Positions 7,798 through 16,193 are shown, counted from the first letter of the stretch. The stretch is DNA of 35,084 nt from 20-14-all-45-10 sp964435965 (GCA_964435965.1 CAYTBB010000009.1:1-35084), one strand, 5' to 3'. The notes: generated by a model from the sequence alone, not told the origin. A program made the numbers and translations.

Positions 7798-7832
7798 AGT
7801 ATAGCCCGCTTTCGACCAGAGCGGGCTATACT
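7798..7832. repeat. Perfect 13-bp inverted repeat between divergent genes
   Basis: Arms AGTATAGCCCGCT (7798-7810) and its exact complement (7820-7832) flank a 9-base loop. The repeat lies 16 bases upstream of the start of the HTH gene and about 60 before the MBL pseudogene. No T-run follows on either strand. An operator bound by the HTH protein, or a hairpin in its leader, are the simplest readings. Confidence 0.7.
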
Positions 7833-7891
7833 GCTAAAAGGGATGCTTTGCGGAAATCTCTGGTGGAACAGAGAGGAGGCGTTGCATAAAT

Positions 7892-8780
7892 ATGATGGAG
7901 CAAAGAATAGGTACTGTAGATAAGTTAAAGATCGTTTCTTTAGTAGAGGATTCCCCGAGATATGATTCCTACCTTAAAGGTTGCAACGGTATATCCTTTT
8001 GGCTTGAAGTAACATCAGGGGATATTCACAGAAATATTCTCTTCGATGTTGGGCCTGTAGCGAACCAGTTATTTATAACGCAAAAAAACTCAATCTTAAG
8101 CTTTCTGAAGTAGACATGATAGTTTTATCACATTGTCATTTTGACCATACTGCGGGTTTAGCCGGCGTTATCCCTGAAATTGGGCATGAAGTCCCGATCT
8201 TTGGACACCCTGACATATTTAGACCAAATTTTACTTTAAAACCTGAATTCATGAACTATGCCATGGTTGGTGAAAACAGAAGAGAGACATAGAGCAACTT
8301 GGGGGTTATTTTATCCTTACAAAATCGCCTATCGAACCGATTCCTGGCCTTATGGTGACTGGAGAAGTTGAAAGGACTACTGATTTTGAAGAAGTTGGTG
8401 GTGTTTCCTGCTTTACAATTGATACCGAAGGTAATCTTGTTCCTGATAACTTGAAAGATGACTATTCCATAGTGATTAACTTAAGGGATAGAGGTATCGT
8501 GATTATAACTGGTTGTGGCCATGCGGGGCCAGTTAATATCATTAAGCATTCCATCAAAATCTCCGGTGTAGATAAACTAGAAGGCATAATAGGCGGATTC
8601 CACCTTTTACAAGCTGGTCAAGAAAGAATAGACCTTACCATTGAAGAACTTAAAAAATTCAAACCAAGATGGGTTGCCCCCATGCATTGCATCGGTGTGA
8701 TACCTACAGCTAAGATAGCGTTGGCTTTTGAGAGCGAGTCCCGAGAAATGCATGCCGGGAATATTATTAATTTACCTTGA
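7892..8780 (+). pseudogene. MBL-fold hydrolase (RFAP-synthase-like family), two frameshifts
   Basis: Three reading frames must be joined to recover one MBL protein. The first runs MMEQRIGTVDKLKIVSLVEDSP to FDVGPVANQLF. A shift near 8070 leads to NAKKLNLKLSEVDMIVLSHC with the metal motif HCHFDHTAG. A second shift near 8285 leads to DIEQLGGYFILTKSP and then the last 140 residues (GEVERTTDFEEVGGVSC..., GCGHAGPVN, GGFHLL, MHCIG). The family is the one often annotated as 7,8-dihydropterin-6-methyl-4-(beta-D-ribofuranosyl)aminobenzene-phosphate synthase, although true function is mostly unknown. An intact paralogue lies at 10260. All metal-binding segments survive, so inactivation is recent or the frameshifts are assembly errors. 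Confidence 0.8.
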
Positions 8781-8853
8781 GAAATTTTTATGAATTTTAT
8801 AAGGATAGAAAAATTTAAACCACTATAAAAAATAGAAAGAAGGGAAGAAAACG

Positions 8854-10212
8854 ATGGAAAAGGGGAAAGGTGGACTTAAGAGAGAAGTAGGGCTATTTGG
8901 AGTTATAGCATTTGCGGCAGGGTCGGTTATAGGTGCAGGCCCAATGGTTCTGGCTGGTGCAGCTTCAGCGCTTTGTGGTCCCGCTGTTTGGCTGGCATAT
9001 ATTATTATTGGCATACCGCTGATAATCGTGGCCATTTCCTACGCGGGTGTGGCCTCTGCTATGCCTCTAGAAGGAGGTACATACTATTATCCTTCTAGAA
9101 TATATTCACCTTTCTGGAGGTTCTTGTCAGGCTGGATTAGATGGTTGGCATACATTACGCCAATAGCTGTTACGGCCATAGCCTTTTCGGACCATATCCA
9201 CACGGTGGCCCCGATAATTCCTGCAGTGGTACTTATGGTTGGGTTTATTGGGATTTTCTACATCTTGAATGTACTGGGCATTAAAATATCATCGATAGCT
9301 CAGATGATAATGTTTGGCATACTTGTAGCTGGTCTGCTTGCCTTTAGCTTTAAAGGACTGACAACCCTGAACCCAGAATTTATGACGGCCAATGCAACCT
9401 TTTGGCTTTAGCGGGACAGTAAAGGCTGCCGCTCTTCTCTTTTTCGCCTATGTAGGATTCACAATGGCTGCCGAAATTGGTGAAGAGGTAAAAAATCCCG
9501 GGAAAAATGTTCCCAGGGGAATGGTAATATGAATATTGCTTTGTGCTTTTATATATATTATTATGTCTGTATTATGTCTGTTGCTGCTTCTGGTAACCTA
9601 ATTTGGTCTGAGCAGGCTGCCTCATCAACACCTATTTTTGATGCCGGTAAAGTTGTTTTTCCGGCGGCTGCCGCAACTGTTTTCCTGCTGATAGTTATCA
9701 TGGCTGTTAGTACTTCGCAAAATGCTTTTCAACTGGGGTGTTCACGTATGCTTTTGACCTTGGGGCGGGACAAGGTAATTCCCCAGAAGCTTAGCTCAGT
9801 GAATCCGCGTTTCGGGACGCCAATCTGGGCCTTAGGCGCAAGTGTGCTTGTTGCTCTAATATTTATAGCTTCCGGGAAAGGTTTGATATTTGCCTGTTAT
9901 ACCTGTAACCTCAACTTCCTCTTTAGCTATATAACAGTAATGGTTGCTACCATCTTTTTACCGCGGAATAAGCCAGAACTTTATGAAAAAGCACCATTTA
10001 AACTCAAGGGTGCCATGAACTATGTGCTTCCTATAATTGCCATAGTGGTTTCCATTATTTTTATGGCATTACAAGAACCAATGGCTATGGTGTGGACTGC
10101 AGTCTGGATAGCAATCGGATTAGGTGTTTATTTCGTACGCAAGAGTCAATTAGCAAAAGTAGGTGTTAAGTTAGAAGACCTTCTGAAGCGTATGCCAGAA
10201 GAAATGGAATAG
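8854..10212 (+). pseudogene. APC-superfamily amino-acid permease, frameshifted
   Basis: The N-terminal part (GLFGVIAFAAGSVIGAGPM, several hydrophobic helices, EGGTYYYPSRIYSPFWRF) is a typical APC permease start. It stops at about 9411. A shift near 9390 restores FSGTVKAAALLFFAYVGFTM followed by EIGEEVKNPGKNVPRGM, the conserved APC loop. A further stop/shift near 9525-9590 leads to the last 227 residues, with helices 8-12 and SRMLLTLGRDKVIPQKLSSV. Total length (about 450 residues) and about 12 membrane segments fit the family. At least two lesions are needed, so the gene looks dead. It sits between two MBL genes, suggesting the three once formed an uptake-plus-hydrolase unit. Substrate cannot be inferred. 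Confidence 0.8.
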
Positions 10213-10259
10213 CTTTAGCCAGACGAAACGCTGCTACCAGGGATAAAAGTAGGCAAGTA

Positions 10260-11093
10260 GTGAAACTTCACATCACAACCCTGAGCGAAAATACAGCCGA
10301 TAGAGGTTATCTCTTGGCTGAGCAGGGATTGAGTATTCTGGTAGAAACAGATGATGTAAACATCCTGTTCGATACTGGAACAAGTATCTCAGCCAGCTAT
10401 AATGCTGATGTTCTTGGAATTGACCTCACTAGAATCGATAGGATTGTCTTGAGCCATGGTCACTATGACCACACTGGTGGTCTACGCCAAATCCTGGGCA
10501 AGATTGGGAAAGAAGTGGAGATAATAGCTCATCCCGATGTATGGGCAGCTAAATACAGTCGCAGGCAAGGTCGAAAGGATACATATAATGGCATACCTTT
10601 CCAGCGTCAGGAATTAGAAAGGCTCGGAGCTAACTTTAATCTAACCACAAAACCAGTAAAAATAACTGATAGCATAATGACTACTGGTGAAGTACCCATG
10701 GTAACTGACTTTGAGGAGATAGAGCCTGTATTCTTTATGAAGCAAGATTCTAGCTGGCAGCCTGATAAGCTCTTAGACGACCAGGCGCTCATCATAAATG
10801 CCGAGCCGGGATTAATTGTCATTCTCGGTTGTGCCCACCGCGGCCCTATTAATACCCTATACTATGCTCAGCAGCTCACTGGTGTAAAGCCAATATACAT
10901 GGTATTAGGCGGCTGTCATCTTACTCATGCTTCACAAGAGCGGATACGGTTAACTATTACAGCACTAAAAGAATTGAATGTTCAAAGATTGGGATTGTGT
11001 CATTGTACTGGACTACCAGCAATTATGCTAATGGCTCACGAGTTCGGCGACAAATTCTTCTTCAATAATGTTGGGACCTGCTTCGATATTTAA
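10260..11093 (+). CDS. MBL-fold hydrolase, RFAP-synthase-like family
   Basis: This intact 277-residue protein is a paralogue of the broken gene at 7892. It carries the metal motif SHGHYDHTGG (65-74) after VNILFDTG (33-40). Further in are TTGEVPMVTDFEE, GCAHRGPINTL, GGCHLTHA and LCHCTG, which supply the remaining metal-site histidines and aspartate. The family is related to archaeal proteins named as (ribofuranosyl)aminobenzene-phosphate synthase, but that name is transferred widely and should not be trusted. The start is a GTG with only a weak AGG upstream, 47 bases after the permease pseudogene. It is the only undamaged member of the MBL-permease-MBL trio. Confidence 0.8.
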   Translation: MKLHITTLSENTADRGYLLAEQGLSILVETDDVNILFDTGTSISASYNADVLGIDLTRIDRIVLSHGHYDHTGGLRQILGKIGKEVEIIAHPDVWAAKYSRRQGRKDTYNGIPFQRQELERLGANFNLTTKPVKITDSIMTTGEVPMVTDFEEIEPVFFMKQDSSWQPDKLLDDQALIINAEPGLIVILGCAHRGPINTLYYAQQLTGVKPIYMVLGGCHLTHASQERIRLTITALKELNVQRLGLCHCTGLPAIMLMAHEFGDKFFFNNVGTCFDI

Positions 11094-11144
11094 GACACTT
11101 AGACGAAGAGCGAAATGATGAACTTTTTAAAAATGACGGGGTAG

Positions 11145-11267
11145 GGTTTCATCAAACCCAAGAGTAAAGTTCCGTTACCCTTAACAGGTTCTGGACTGAA
11201 ATTGGTGGATAAAGCTGTGGCGGAAGCATTAAAGAAGGAGTTAGAAAAGGAGGAGAAGAGGAGGTGA
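11145..11267 (+). pseudogene. Possible threonine-synthase-like C-terminal remnant
   Basis: An open stretch with no start codon reads GFIKPKSKVPLPLTGSGLK, then a highly charged helix ending KKELEKEEKRR and a stop at 11265. The 'LTGSGLK' near the C-terminus resembles the end of threonine synthase and related PLP enzymes. Only about 40 residues remain and an upstream in-frame TAG precedes them. The similarity is short, so this is tentative. The rest of 11094-11483 holds a small hairpin at 11144-11159 and nothing else I can support. Confidence 0.35.
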
Positions 11268-11483
11268 TGCCTCCTTAAAGTCTTGCAGGCAACCAGCGGG
11301 AAACGGCACTGGCCTTGCTTCCGGCCAGACACCTCCTCGTCCCATGTAGAGTGCCACTGTAATCGGGGTCCTGGTTGCCCAACACTGAGACAGATGACTT
11401 ACACATATTTTATAAAATGCAATGTTTGTAGTCGTTCGAACCCTCAACCGAGGGGGAAGCAAGGGTTCCAGGGGTTCAGCAAC

Positions 11484-11615
11484 TCCCTGAATCTTAATCA
11501 GCTAATTTCCAGTCTGACTTGATTCCTCTACTCACATCTGTTAGTCTTTTCTAGGAAAGGAGGCAGGCGGTCTTCGTCTTTATATAGCTTCTTTTAGGGC
11601 TTTGAGGGGTGTGGC
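11484..11615. repeat. 132-bp direct repeat, right copy
   Basis: This is the partner of 6479-6610, with 129 of 132 bases identical. It ends 19 bases before tRNA-Gly. The repeats bracket the HTH gene, the MBL-permease-MBL group and the remnant at 11145, which therefore could be one inserted or duplicated unit of about 5 kb. Confidence 0.9.
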
Positions 11616-11634
11616 TGCATCCGCTTACTCCGAT

Positions 11635-11709
11635 GCGGGAGTAACTCAGTGGTAGAGTTCCTGCCTTCCAAGCAGGGTGTCGCGGGTCCGAGTCCCGTCT
11701 CCCGCTCCA
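11635..11709 (+). tRNA. tRNA-Gly (anticodon TCC)
   Basis: The acceptor stem GCGGGAG (11635-11641) pairs with CTCCCGC (11699-11705), followed by T73 and an encoded CCA. The D-arm (CTCAGTGGTAGAG), the anticodon loop CTTCCAA in a CCTGC/GCAGG stem, and a T-arm with GGTCCGAGTCC are all present. It reads GGA codons. The CCA is genome-encoded, as in the neighbouring tRNA, with five bases between the two genes. Confidence 0.97.
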
Positions 11710-11714
11710 AAAAT

Positions 11715-11789
11715 GGGCTCGTAGCTCAGCGGCAGAGCGGCCGGCTCATAACCGGTTGGTCGTAGGTTCGAATCCTACCGAGCCCACCA
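11715..11789 (+). tRNA. tRNA-Met (anticodon CAT, elongator type)
   Basis: The acceptor GGGCTCG pairs with CGAGCCC (11779-11785), followed by A73 and encoded CCA. The anticodon loop CTCATAA sits in a GCCGG/CCGGT stem. The 1-72 pair is a normal G-C and the anticodon stem lacks the three G-C pairs of initiator tRNA, so this is not the initiator. A CAT-anticodon tRNA-Ile (lysidine-modified) cannot be excluded by eye. Confidence 0.95.
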
Positions 11790-12060
11790 GTTATTTTACC
11801 CTAGTTTAGAGCCAAGAGAACCTATTATGGGCTTTATTCCAGTAGGGCGAAGGAGTCGGGCAAAACCTCGGCTTGTTTTGCGTAAAATTCCCTCAAAAAT
11901 CACTCGACTAGTCCATTTACACCCATGAGGTTATTTTACCCCCCAAATTTCGCCTCTCACGACCAGTTTTTCTCCCGAGGATTTCCTTTTCAAGAATCTC
12001 CTGTTTCTCCTCGGGGGAGGGCTTAAGTTACTTGACATAATACCTACGCGGGTGACCCCA
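11790..12060. other. Spacer between tRNAs and tyrosine recombinase
   Basis: No supported gene lies here. A 12-base string, GTTATTTTACCC, occurs at 11790-11801 (touching the tRNA-Met 3' end) and again at 11930-11941. An imperfect inverted repeat (TCTCCCGAGGA / TCCTCGGGGGA) spans about 11974-12016. The short direct repeat could be an attachment-site relic, but it is too short to claim. Confidence 0.35.
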
Positions 12061-13008
12061 CTAATCAGGTTCGGCCAGGGGATGATATTTATGGTGGGTT
12101 TCTTCGGCATATTTATCTGAGGCATGGACATACCGGGTGGTAGTATCCAAAGATTCGTGCCCCAGAAGAACCTGAAGAGCTGCTGGATTAGCACCTTCCT
12201 CAGCTAAATAAGTAGCAAAGCCATGCCTCAAGGAGTGTGCTGAAGTAGGGACGTTAATCTTTAATTTCTCTCGATATCTTTTGATTCTCTCCTGGAGATA
12301 ATTGGTAGAGATTCTTTTTCTGGGGTTAGCTACATTTCTACCGGCATAGGGAATAAACAGGGCGGGGCAATTGTCATGGCGTGTGCTCAGGTATATATCG
12401 AGATGCTGCTTAGCCCGGGGGGTTAAGTAAACAAACCTCTGTTTCCTGCCTTTGCCGGTGATGAAAATGCGCCCGCTGCCATCAATCTGGCTGCGATTCA
12501 GGTTGCACAGCTCAGAGATACGCATTCCGGTGGCAAATAATACCTCTAGCATAGCTCGGTTTCTCAAAGCTACCTTTAGATTTGACTCAAAGGAGGTTGG
12601 CGCTTCAATTAGCCTAACTAAATCGTTAAACTCAGCTACCTGGGGATGTTTTTTGCCGGCTTTTGTCAGTTTAACTGCCTCAGGTGGTAGAGGGCAGGGG
12701 TAATCAATGTCAATTAAGTAGCCGAGGTAAGCTCGGAGAGTTGACAGCATGCGATTTATGGAGCGTGGGCCAAGCTGCTTATTACCCCCATTGCTTAGCC
12801 CCGCTGTCTTTCGATCTCGTGAAGTCAGATATGCTTTGTAGTAGGTGATAAGGCGCTTGTTTACTTTGTCAAACTCAATATTGCTTTCACTTAGAAAATG
12901 GTCGAAAACTTCCAGATCTCTCTCATAGTTATAAACTGTTTCTGGTGAATAATTGTTAGCCTGCAAGTTTAGCAGGAAGTCATCAGCGTGTGGTAGCATT
13001 TGTTTCAC
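12061..13008 (-). CDS. Tyrosine recombinase, XerC/XerD-like
   Basis: The 315-residue protein has an N-terminal SAM-like core-binding domain (about 8-105) and a C-terminal catalytic domain. The active-site set is complete: R163 (GMRISEL), K186 (TGKGRKQR), H258 and R261 (HSLRHGF), H284 (LLGHESLDTT) and the nucleophile Y293 (TRYVHA). Length and layout match Xer recombinases that resolve chromosome dimers. Phage or island integrases are usually longer and less regular, but the position beside tRNA genes and a repeat-bounded island keeps an integrase role open. It has its own strong promoter (13055-13083). GAGGTGAAACAA upstream of the ATG provides the ribosome-binding site. Confidence 0.85.
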   Translation of the reverse strand: MKQMLPHADDFLLNLQANNYSPETVYNYERDLEVFDHFLSESNIEFDKVNKRLITYYKAYLTSRDRKTAGLSNGGNKQLGPRSINRMLSTLRAYLGYLIDIDYPCPLPPEAVKLTKAGKKHPQVAEFNDLVRLIEAPTSFESNLKVALRNRAMLEVLFATGMRISELCNLNRSQIDGSGRIFITGKGRKQRFVYLTPRAKQHLDIYLSTRHDNCPALFIPYAGRNVANPRKRISTNYLQERIKRYREKLKINVPTSAHSLRHGFATYLAEEGANPAALQVLLGHESLDTTTRYVHASDKYAEETHHKYHPLAEPD

Positions 13009-13054
13009 CTCTTTGTAACTATCAATTGAGTGTAAGGAATATTATACTCAATCA

Positions 13055-13083
13055 AGTATACACACAAAATATTCTTCTGTCAA
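13055..13083 (-). promoter_or_regulatory. Promoter for the tyrosine recombinase
   Basis: On the minus strand TTGACA (13083-13078) and TATACT (13060-13055) are 17 bases apart, and the recombinase ATG is about 47 bases downstream of the -10. A second TATAAT-like box lies at 13046-13041. Confidence 0.65.
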
Positions 13084-13108
13084 GGTAAACTTCACTCTCT
13101 CGATAAAG

Positions 13109-13117
13109 TGATATAAT
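13109..13117 (+). promoter_or_regulatory. Extended -10 promoter for NAD+ synthetase
   Basis: TGATATAAT at 13109-13117 is a perfect extended -10 element (TG, one base, TATAAT). The -35 region is poor (TTCACT with a 15-base gap). The NAD+ synthetase GTG lies about 60 bases downstream. The element is divergent from the recombinase promoter just to the left. Confidence 0.5.
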
Positions 13118-13177
13118 CTCAACGTCTAATGATTCTAATAATATAGTATGCTATGGTAATAGTGATAAGGAAGTAAG

Positions 13178-14914
13178 GTGCACGCGCTGAGATTGGGAAT
13201 GGCTCAGATCAACCCTACTGTTGGTGATTTGAGTGGCAATGCAAATAAGATAATACAATTTATTGATGAGGCAAAGGCACTTGGAGTCGACTTGTTGACC
13301 TTCCCTGAATTAGCTTTAACAGGCTACCCTCCAGAAGATCTGCTGCTCAAGCCACAGTTTATCCAGCGAAACCGGGAAAGTCTGAAAGAAGTAATAAGAC
13401 ATTCCACAGGGATAGCGGTGGTGGTAGGTTTTGTTGATCATAGCGATAACGCTATATACAACGCTGCGGCTATGATTTATAACCAAAAATTGGCGGGCGT
13501 CTACCATAAAAATCATCTGCATAATTATGGTGTATTGGATGAAAATAGATATTTCCAAGCTGGAACCGAGTGCCCTATTTTCATCATTTATGGCGTTAGC
13601 ATAGGCATAACTATCTGTGAAGATATGTGGTATGAAACCGGACCAGCCACAGTTCAAGCTTATGCCGGGGCTAAACTTTTGGTCGATATAAGCGCCTCGC
13701 CATATCATGCTGGTGATGGAGACTTTAGAGAGAGGATGCTTGCTGATAGAGCAACTGATAATGTAGCCATTGTTGCCTATAACAATTTAGTTGGTGGACA
13801 AGATGAATTGGTATTCGATGGCAATAGCCTTGTTATCAATGAGAAAGGAGAAGTCATCGCTCGAGGGAAAGAGTTTGAAGAGGAGCTCATAGTCACAGAT
13901 TTGAATTTGGAATCAGTATTTCGCTCGCAGCTGCACGAGCCTCGGCGGAGGAAGGAAGTCCCCTTAGTTGAAACAGAGCTGGGACAAGCTACTGAGATAG
14001 AGGTGGCGAGTGAATATCCGATGGTTGCCAAACCATCTTTGCCACCAAGGCAAATTGAACCCCTAGACAAAATTGCCGAGATATATCAAGCACTTGTTCT
14101 TGGCACCAGAGATTATGTGCGCAAGAATGGTTTCAAGAAGGTAGTTATTGGCCTGTCTGGTGGAGTCGACTCATCTCTGGTAGCTGCCATAGCAGTAGAT
14201 GCCCTGGGAGCTGATAATGTTGTCGGTATTTCCATGCCCTCTCGCTACTCATCGCCAGATAGCAAATCAGACGCTGAACTATTGGGAAAGAATCTGGGGA
14301 TAGAGCTCAAAGTAATCCCCATCGAAAAAGCATTTAGTTCGTATCTGGAAACGCTGGCGGGACCTTTCAAAGAAACCCAGCCCGATGTGACGGAGGAGAA
14401 CATTCAGGCAAGGATTAGAGGCAACATCCTCTTTGCCTTGTCCAATAAGTTTGGCTGGCTAGTGCTTGCTTGCAGCAATAAGAGTGAAACCGCTACAGGC
14501 TATACTACCCTCTACGGAGATATGGCTGGAGGATTTATCCCCCTCAAGGATGTGCCTAAAACAATGGTTTTTGAATTAGCCAAATACAAGAACCGCCGAG
14601 CAGGGAGTGAGGTGATACCATCCAATGTTTTAACCAAAGCACCATCAGCAGAACTAAGGCCTGACCAGAAAGATACGGATACTCTGCCACCTTATGAATT
14701 ATTAGACCTTATTTTGAAAGCATATGTGGAAGATGATATGGCAATTGACCAGATTGCAGCCATGGGTTTTGACCGCGAGATAGTCCTGAAAACGGCTCGC
14801 TCGGTAGACAGGAATGAATACAAGCGTCGCCAAGCCGCCCCAGGTATAAAGATAACCCCCAGGGATTTTGGCAGGGATAGAAGATTGCCCATTACCAATC
14901 GGTTCAGAGTTTAA
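13178..14914 (+). CDS. nadE: Glutamine-dependent NAD+ synthetase
   Basis: This 578-residue two-domain enzyme makes NAD+ from nicotinate adenine dinucleotide, ATP and glutamine. The N-terminal nitrilase-like glutaminase (1-270) shows the Glu-Lys-Cys triad: E44 in FPELALTGYPPEDLL, K111 in YHKNHLHNYGVLDE and C147 in ICEDMWY. The C-terminal synthetase domain has the PP-loop SGGVDSS near residue 328, SNKSE for substrate binding, and YGDMAGG. The start is a GTG with AAGGAAG upstream. Length matches the bacterial two-domain form, so no separate ammonia supply is needed. It has its own promoter, and a broken small membrane-protein gene follows 25 bases downstream. Confidence 0.95.
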   Translation: MHALRLGMAQINPTVGDLSGNANKIIQFIDEAKALGVDLLTFPELALTGYPPEDLLLKPQFIQRNRESLKEVIRHSTGIAVVVGFVDHSDNAIYNAAAMIYNQKLAGVYHKNHLHNYGVLDENRYFQAGTECPIFIIYGVSIGITICEDMWYETGPATVQAYAGAKLLVDISASPYHAGDGDFRERMLADRATDNVAIVAYNNLVGGQDELVFDGNSLVINEKGEVIARGKEFEEELIVTDLNLESVFRSQLHEPRRRKEVPLVETELGQATEIEVASEYPMVAKPSLPPRQIEPLDKIAEIYQALVLGTRDYVRKNGFKKVVIGLSGGVDSSLVAAIAVDALGADNVVGISMPSRYSSPDSKSDAELLGKNLGIELKVIPIEKAFSSYLETLAGPFKETQPDVTEENIQARIRGNILFALSNKFGWLVLACSNKSETATGYTTLYGDMAGGFIPLKDVPKTMVFELAKYKNRRAGSEVIPSNVLTKAPSAELRPDQKDTDTLPPYELLDLILKAYVEDDMAIDQIAAMGFDREIVLKTARSVDRNEYKRRQAAPGIKITPRDFGRDRRLPITNRFRV

Positions 14915-14939
14915 ACAGTTCATAAGTTAAGGAGGCGAA

Positions 14940-15164
14940 ATGAGGAAGATAGGTGGTATTCTACTGGGAATTGGCCTAGGCATTTTAGCGATTTGGGGAG
15001 CTGTTCAATTCTTCTAACATGCCTTAACATCATTGCCTTTGCCGGTTAAAATTGCCATCGCTGCTATAGCCATAGGGCTTATTATTCTCCTGGCATCGCT
15101 GGGCAAAGAGAGATACCGAGCATCAAAGGAGGAAAGAGAGAAATTCAAGGAGGTAGAAAAATGA
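14940..15164 (+). pseudogene. Small two-helix membrane protein gene interrupted by in-frame TAA
   Basis: From the ATG at 14940 (GGAGGCGAA upstream) the frame reads MRKIGGILLGIGLGILAIWG then AVQFF, and stops at TAA 15015-15017. The same frame then continues as HALTSLPLPVKIAIAAIAIG, LIILLASLGKERYRASKEE and ends EKFKEVEK with TGA at 15162, overlapping the next gene's ATG as ATGA. Joined, this is a 73-74-residue protein with two membrane helices and a charged tail, and its stop is positioned for translational coupling. Only the single TAA breaks it. It may be a recent nonsense mutation, a sequencing error, or two peptides. Function unknown. Confidence 0.7.
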
Positions 15165-15475
15165 TTGTGGTTACCACAGATCAGATAGAGGGCAAAAGAA
15201 TAACAGAAACTCTGGGTCTGGTTAGAGGCAGCACCATCAGAGCCAGACATGTAGGGCGTGATATCATGGCCAGCTTGCGAAACATCGTTGGTGGCGAAGT
15301 CAAGGAGTATACCGTAATGCTGGCGCAAGCTCGTGAAGAGGCGCTACAGAGAATGATTGAACAAGCCGAGAAGATGGGAGCCAATGCCATCGTAGGCACC
15401 AGGTTCGTAACTTCAATGGTAATGTCCGGGGCTGCTGAAATGGTAGCTTATGGGACAGCGGTAAAAGTAACCTGA
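15161..15475 (+). CDS. YbjQ/UPF0145 family protein
   Basis: The 104-residue protein matches the YbjQ (heavy-metal-binding-like, PF01906) family. Signatures are TTDQIEGKRITETLGLVRGS, the central GRDIMASLRNIVGGE...YT, the helix AREEALQRMIEQAEKMGANAI, and the C-terminal GTAVKV. Members form small pentameric barrels of unknown role. Its ATG overlaps the stop of the preceding membrane-protein frame (ATGA) and AAGGAGGTAGAAAA precedes it, so the two were probably translated together. No metal-binding cysteines are present in this copy. Confidence 0.88.
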   Translation: MIVVTTDQIEGKRITETLGLVRGSTIRARHVGRDIMASLRNIVGGEVKEYTVMLAQAREEALQRMIEQAEKMGANAIVGTRFVTSMVMSGAAEMVAYGTAVKVT

Positions 15476-15498
15476 GAGTTACTGCTAGCAGTTTTAGT

Positions 15499-15732
15499 CT
15501 AGCCTTTCAACCTGACGTTGCTTGTTATGTTGATTTGTATGGTTTGACCGCATTTGGGGCAGGTGACTTCCATAGTCAGCGGTTTTTCCATCACCCTTTC
15601 CACAAGAGATGTAATTACTGAGTCCATGTTATCCAGTCTTTCATCCAGCATATCGAGCCGTCTGTTCACCTGCTCCATAGCTAGCTTGGGGGTAACTTCA
15701 GCAACCGGGTCACCTCTACCCCTTAAAGCCAA
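15499..15732 (-). CDS. Small coiled-coil protein with C-terminal CxxC
   Basis: The product has about 77 residues if it starts at the TTG at 15732, which has GAGAGGAG eight bases upstream; an earlier in-frame TTG at 15750 lacks a site. It contains a helical, heptad-like stretch (EQVNRRLDMLDERLDNMDSV). A single cysteine pair follows (TCPKCGQTIQINI), like half of a zinc ribbon. With one CxxC only, metal binding would need a dimer. The gene follows the 15734-16054 gene at one base's distance, so the two are translationally coupled. I do not recognise the family. Confidence 0.6.
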   Translation of the reverse strand: MALRGRGDPVAEVTPKLAMEQVNRRLDMLDERLDNMDSVITSLVERVMEKPLTMEVTCPKCGQTIQINITSNVRLKG

Positions 15733-15733
15733 T

Positions 15734-16054
15734 TTATAAACTCCTCTCAACTACGCCCAGAGACTCCAGCTCAGCTTTATCTTTTTGTATTAGCTTATCT
15801 ATTTCACTAGAGACGGTATGCTCCAAATACTTTCGAAAAGCTTCCCTCGCTGCCGGTGATGACCGCACTACCTCCTTAGCTTTCTGCCATTCATCACTGA
15901 GCACCTCACTAATTTGCTCAGGACTTATAGGCTCTTTCCCCTGCCATATGATCTCAATTCTATTCAAGGCTCTGGTTGTTATAGCTCTCTTCAAGCGATC
16001 AAAAGAAAATACCTCCTCCCAACTATATGGTTGTTCTGCTTTTCTCTCCACCAT
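15734..16054 (-). CDS. Small helical hypothetical protein
   Basis: This 106-residue, highly charged and mostly helical protein has no motif I recognise. Notable parts are an aromatic N-terminal segment (PYSWEEVFSFDRLKRA), a central PISPEQISEVLSDEWQKAKE and a charged C-terminal helix. A good site (GGAGGTAATAAATC) precedes the ATG and a consensus-like promoter lies just upstream. It forms a two-gene unit with the CxxC protein that follows. It could be a small regulatory or scaffold protein. Confidence 0.6.
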   Translation of the reverse strand: MVERKAEQPYSWEEVFSFDRLKRAITTRALNRIEIIWQGKEPISPEQISEVLSDEWQKAKEVVRSSPAAREAFRKYLEHTVSSEIDKLIQKDKAELESLGVVERSL

Positions 16055-16091
16055 GATTTATTACCTCCAATCAGCTTTGTTTGATATTACT

Positions 16092-16120
16092 ATCATAGGG
16101 TTAACCACATGACCTGTCAA
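16092..16120 (-). promoter_or_regulatory. Promoter for the 16054-15499 gene pair
   Basis: On the minus strand TTGACA (16120-16115) is followed after exactly 17 bases by TATGAT (16097-16092), about 38 bases before the ATG at 16054. It is back-to-back with the gene at 16194. Confidence 0.65.
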
Positions 16121-16193
16121 GATATACTTGGCTAATATATTGATTTATAATCATAAGTAGTATACATTATTTAGAGGAAGGAGGTATCCCAAA

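Noticed and set aside
11790..11941. 12-base direct repeat next to tRNA-Met as attL/attR
   Set aside because: Too short and AT-rich, the copies are only 140 bases apart, and the recombinase lies outside the interval.
11974..12016. Inverted repeat as recombinase terminator
   Set aside because: On the recombinase strand the hairpin is followed by A residues rather than T, and the loop exceeds 20 bases.
11931..12194. Minus-strand 87-codon frame
   Set aside because: Mostly out of frame over the recombinase 3' end; proline- and isoleucine-rich without family features.
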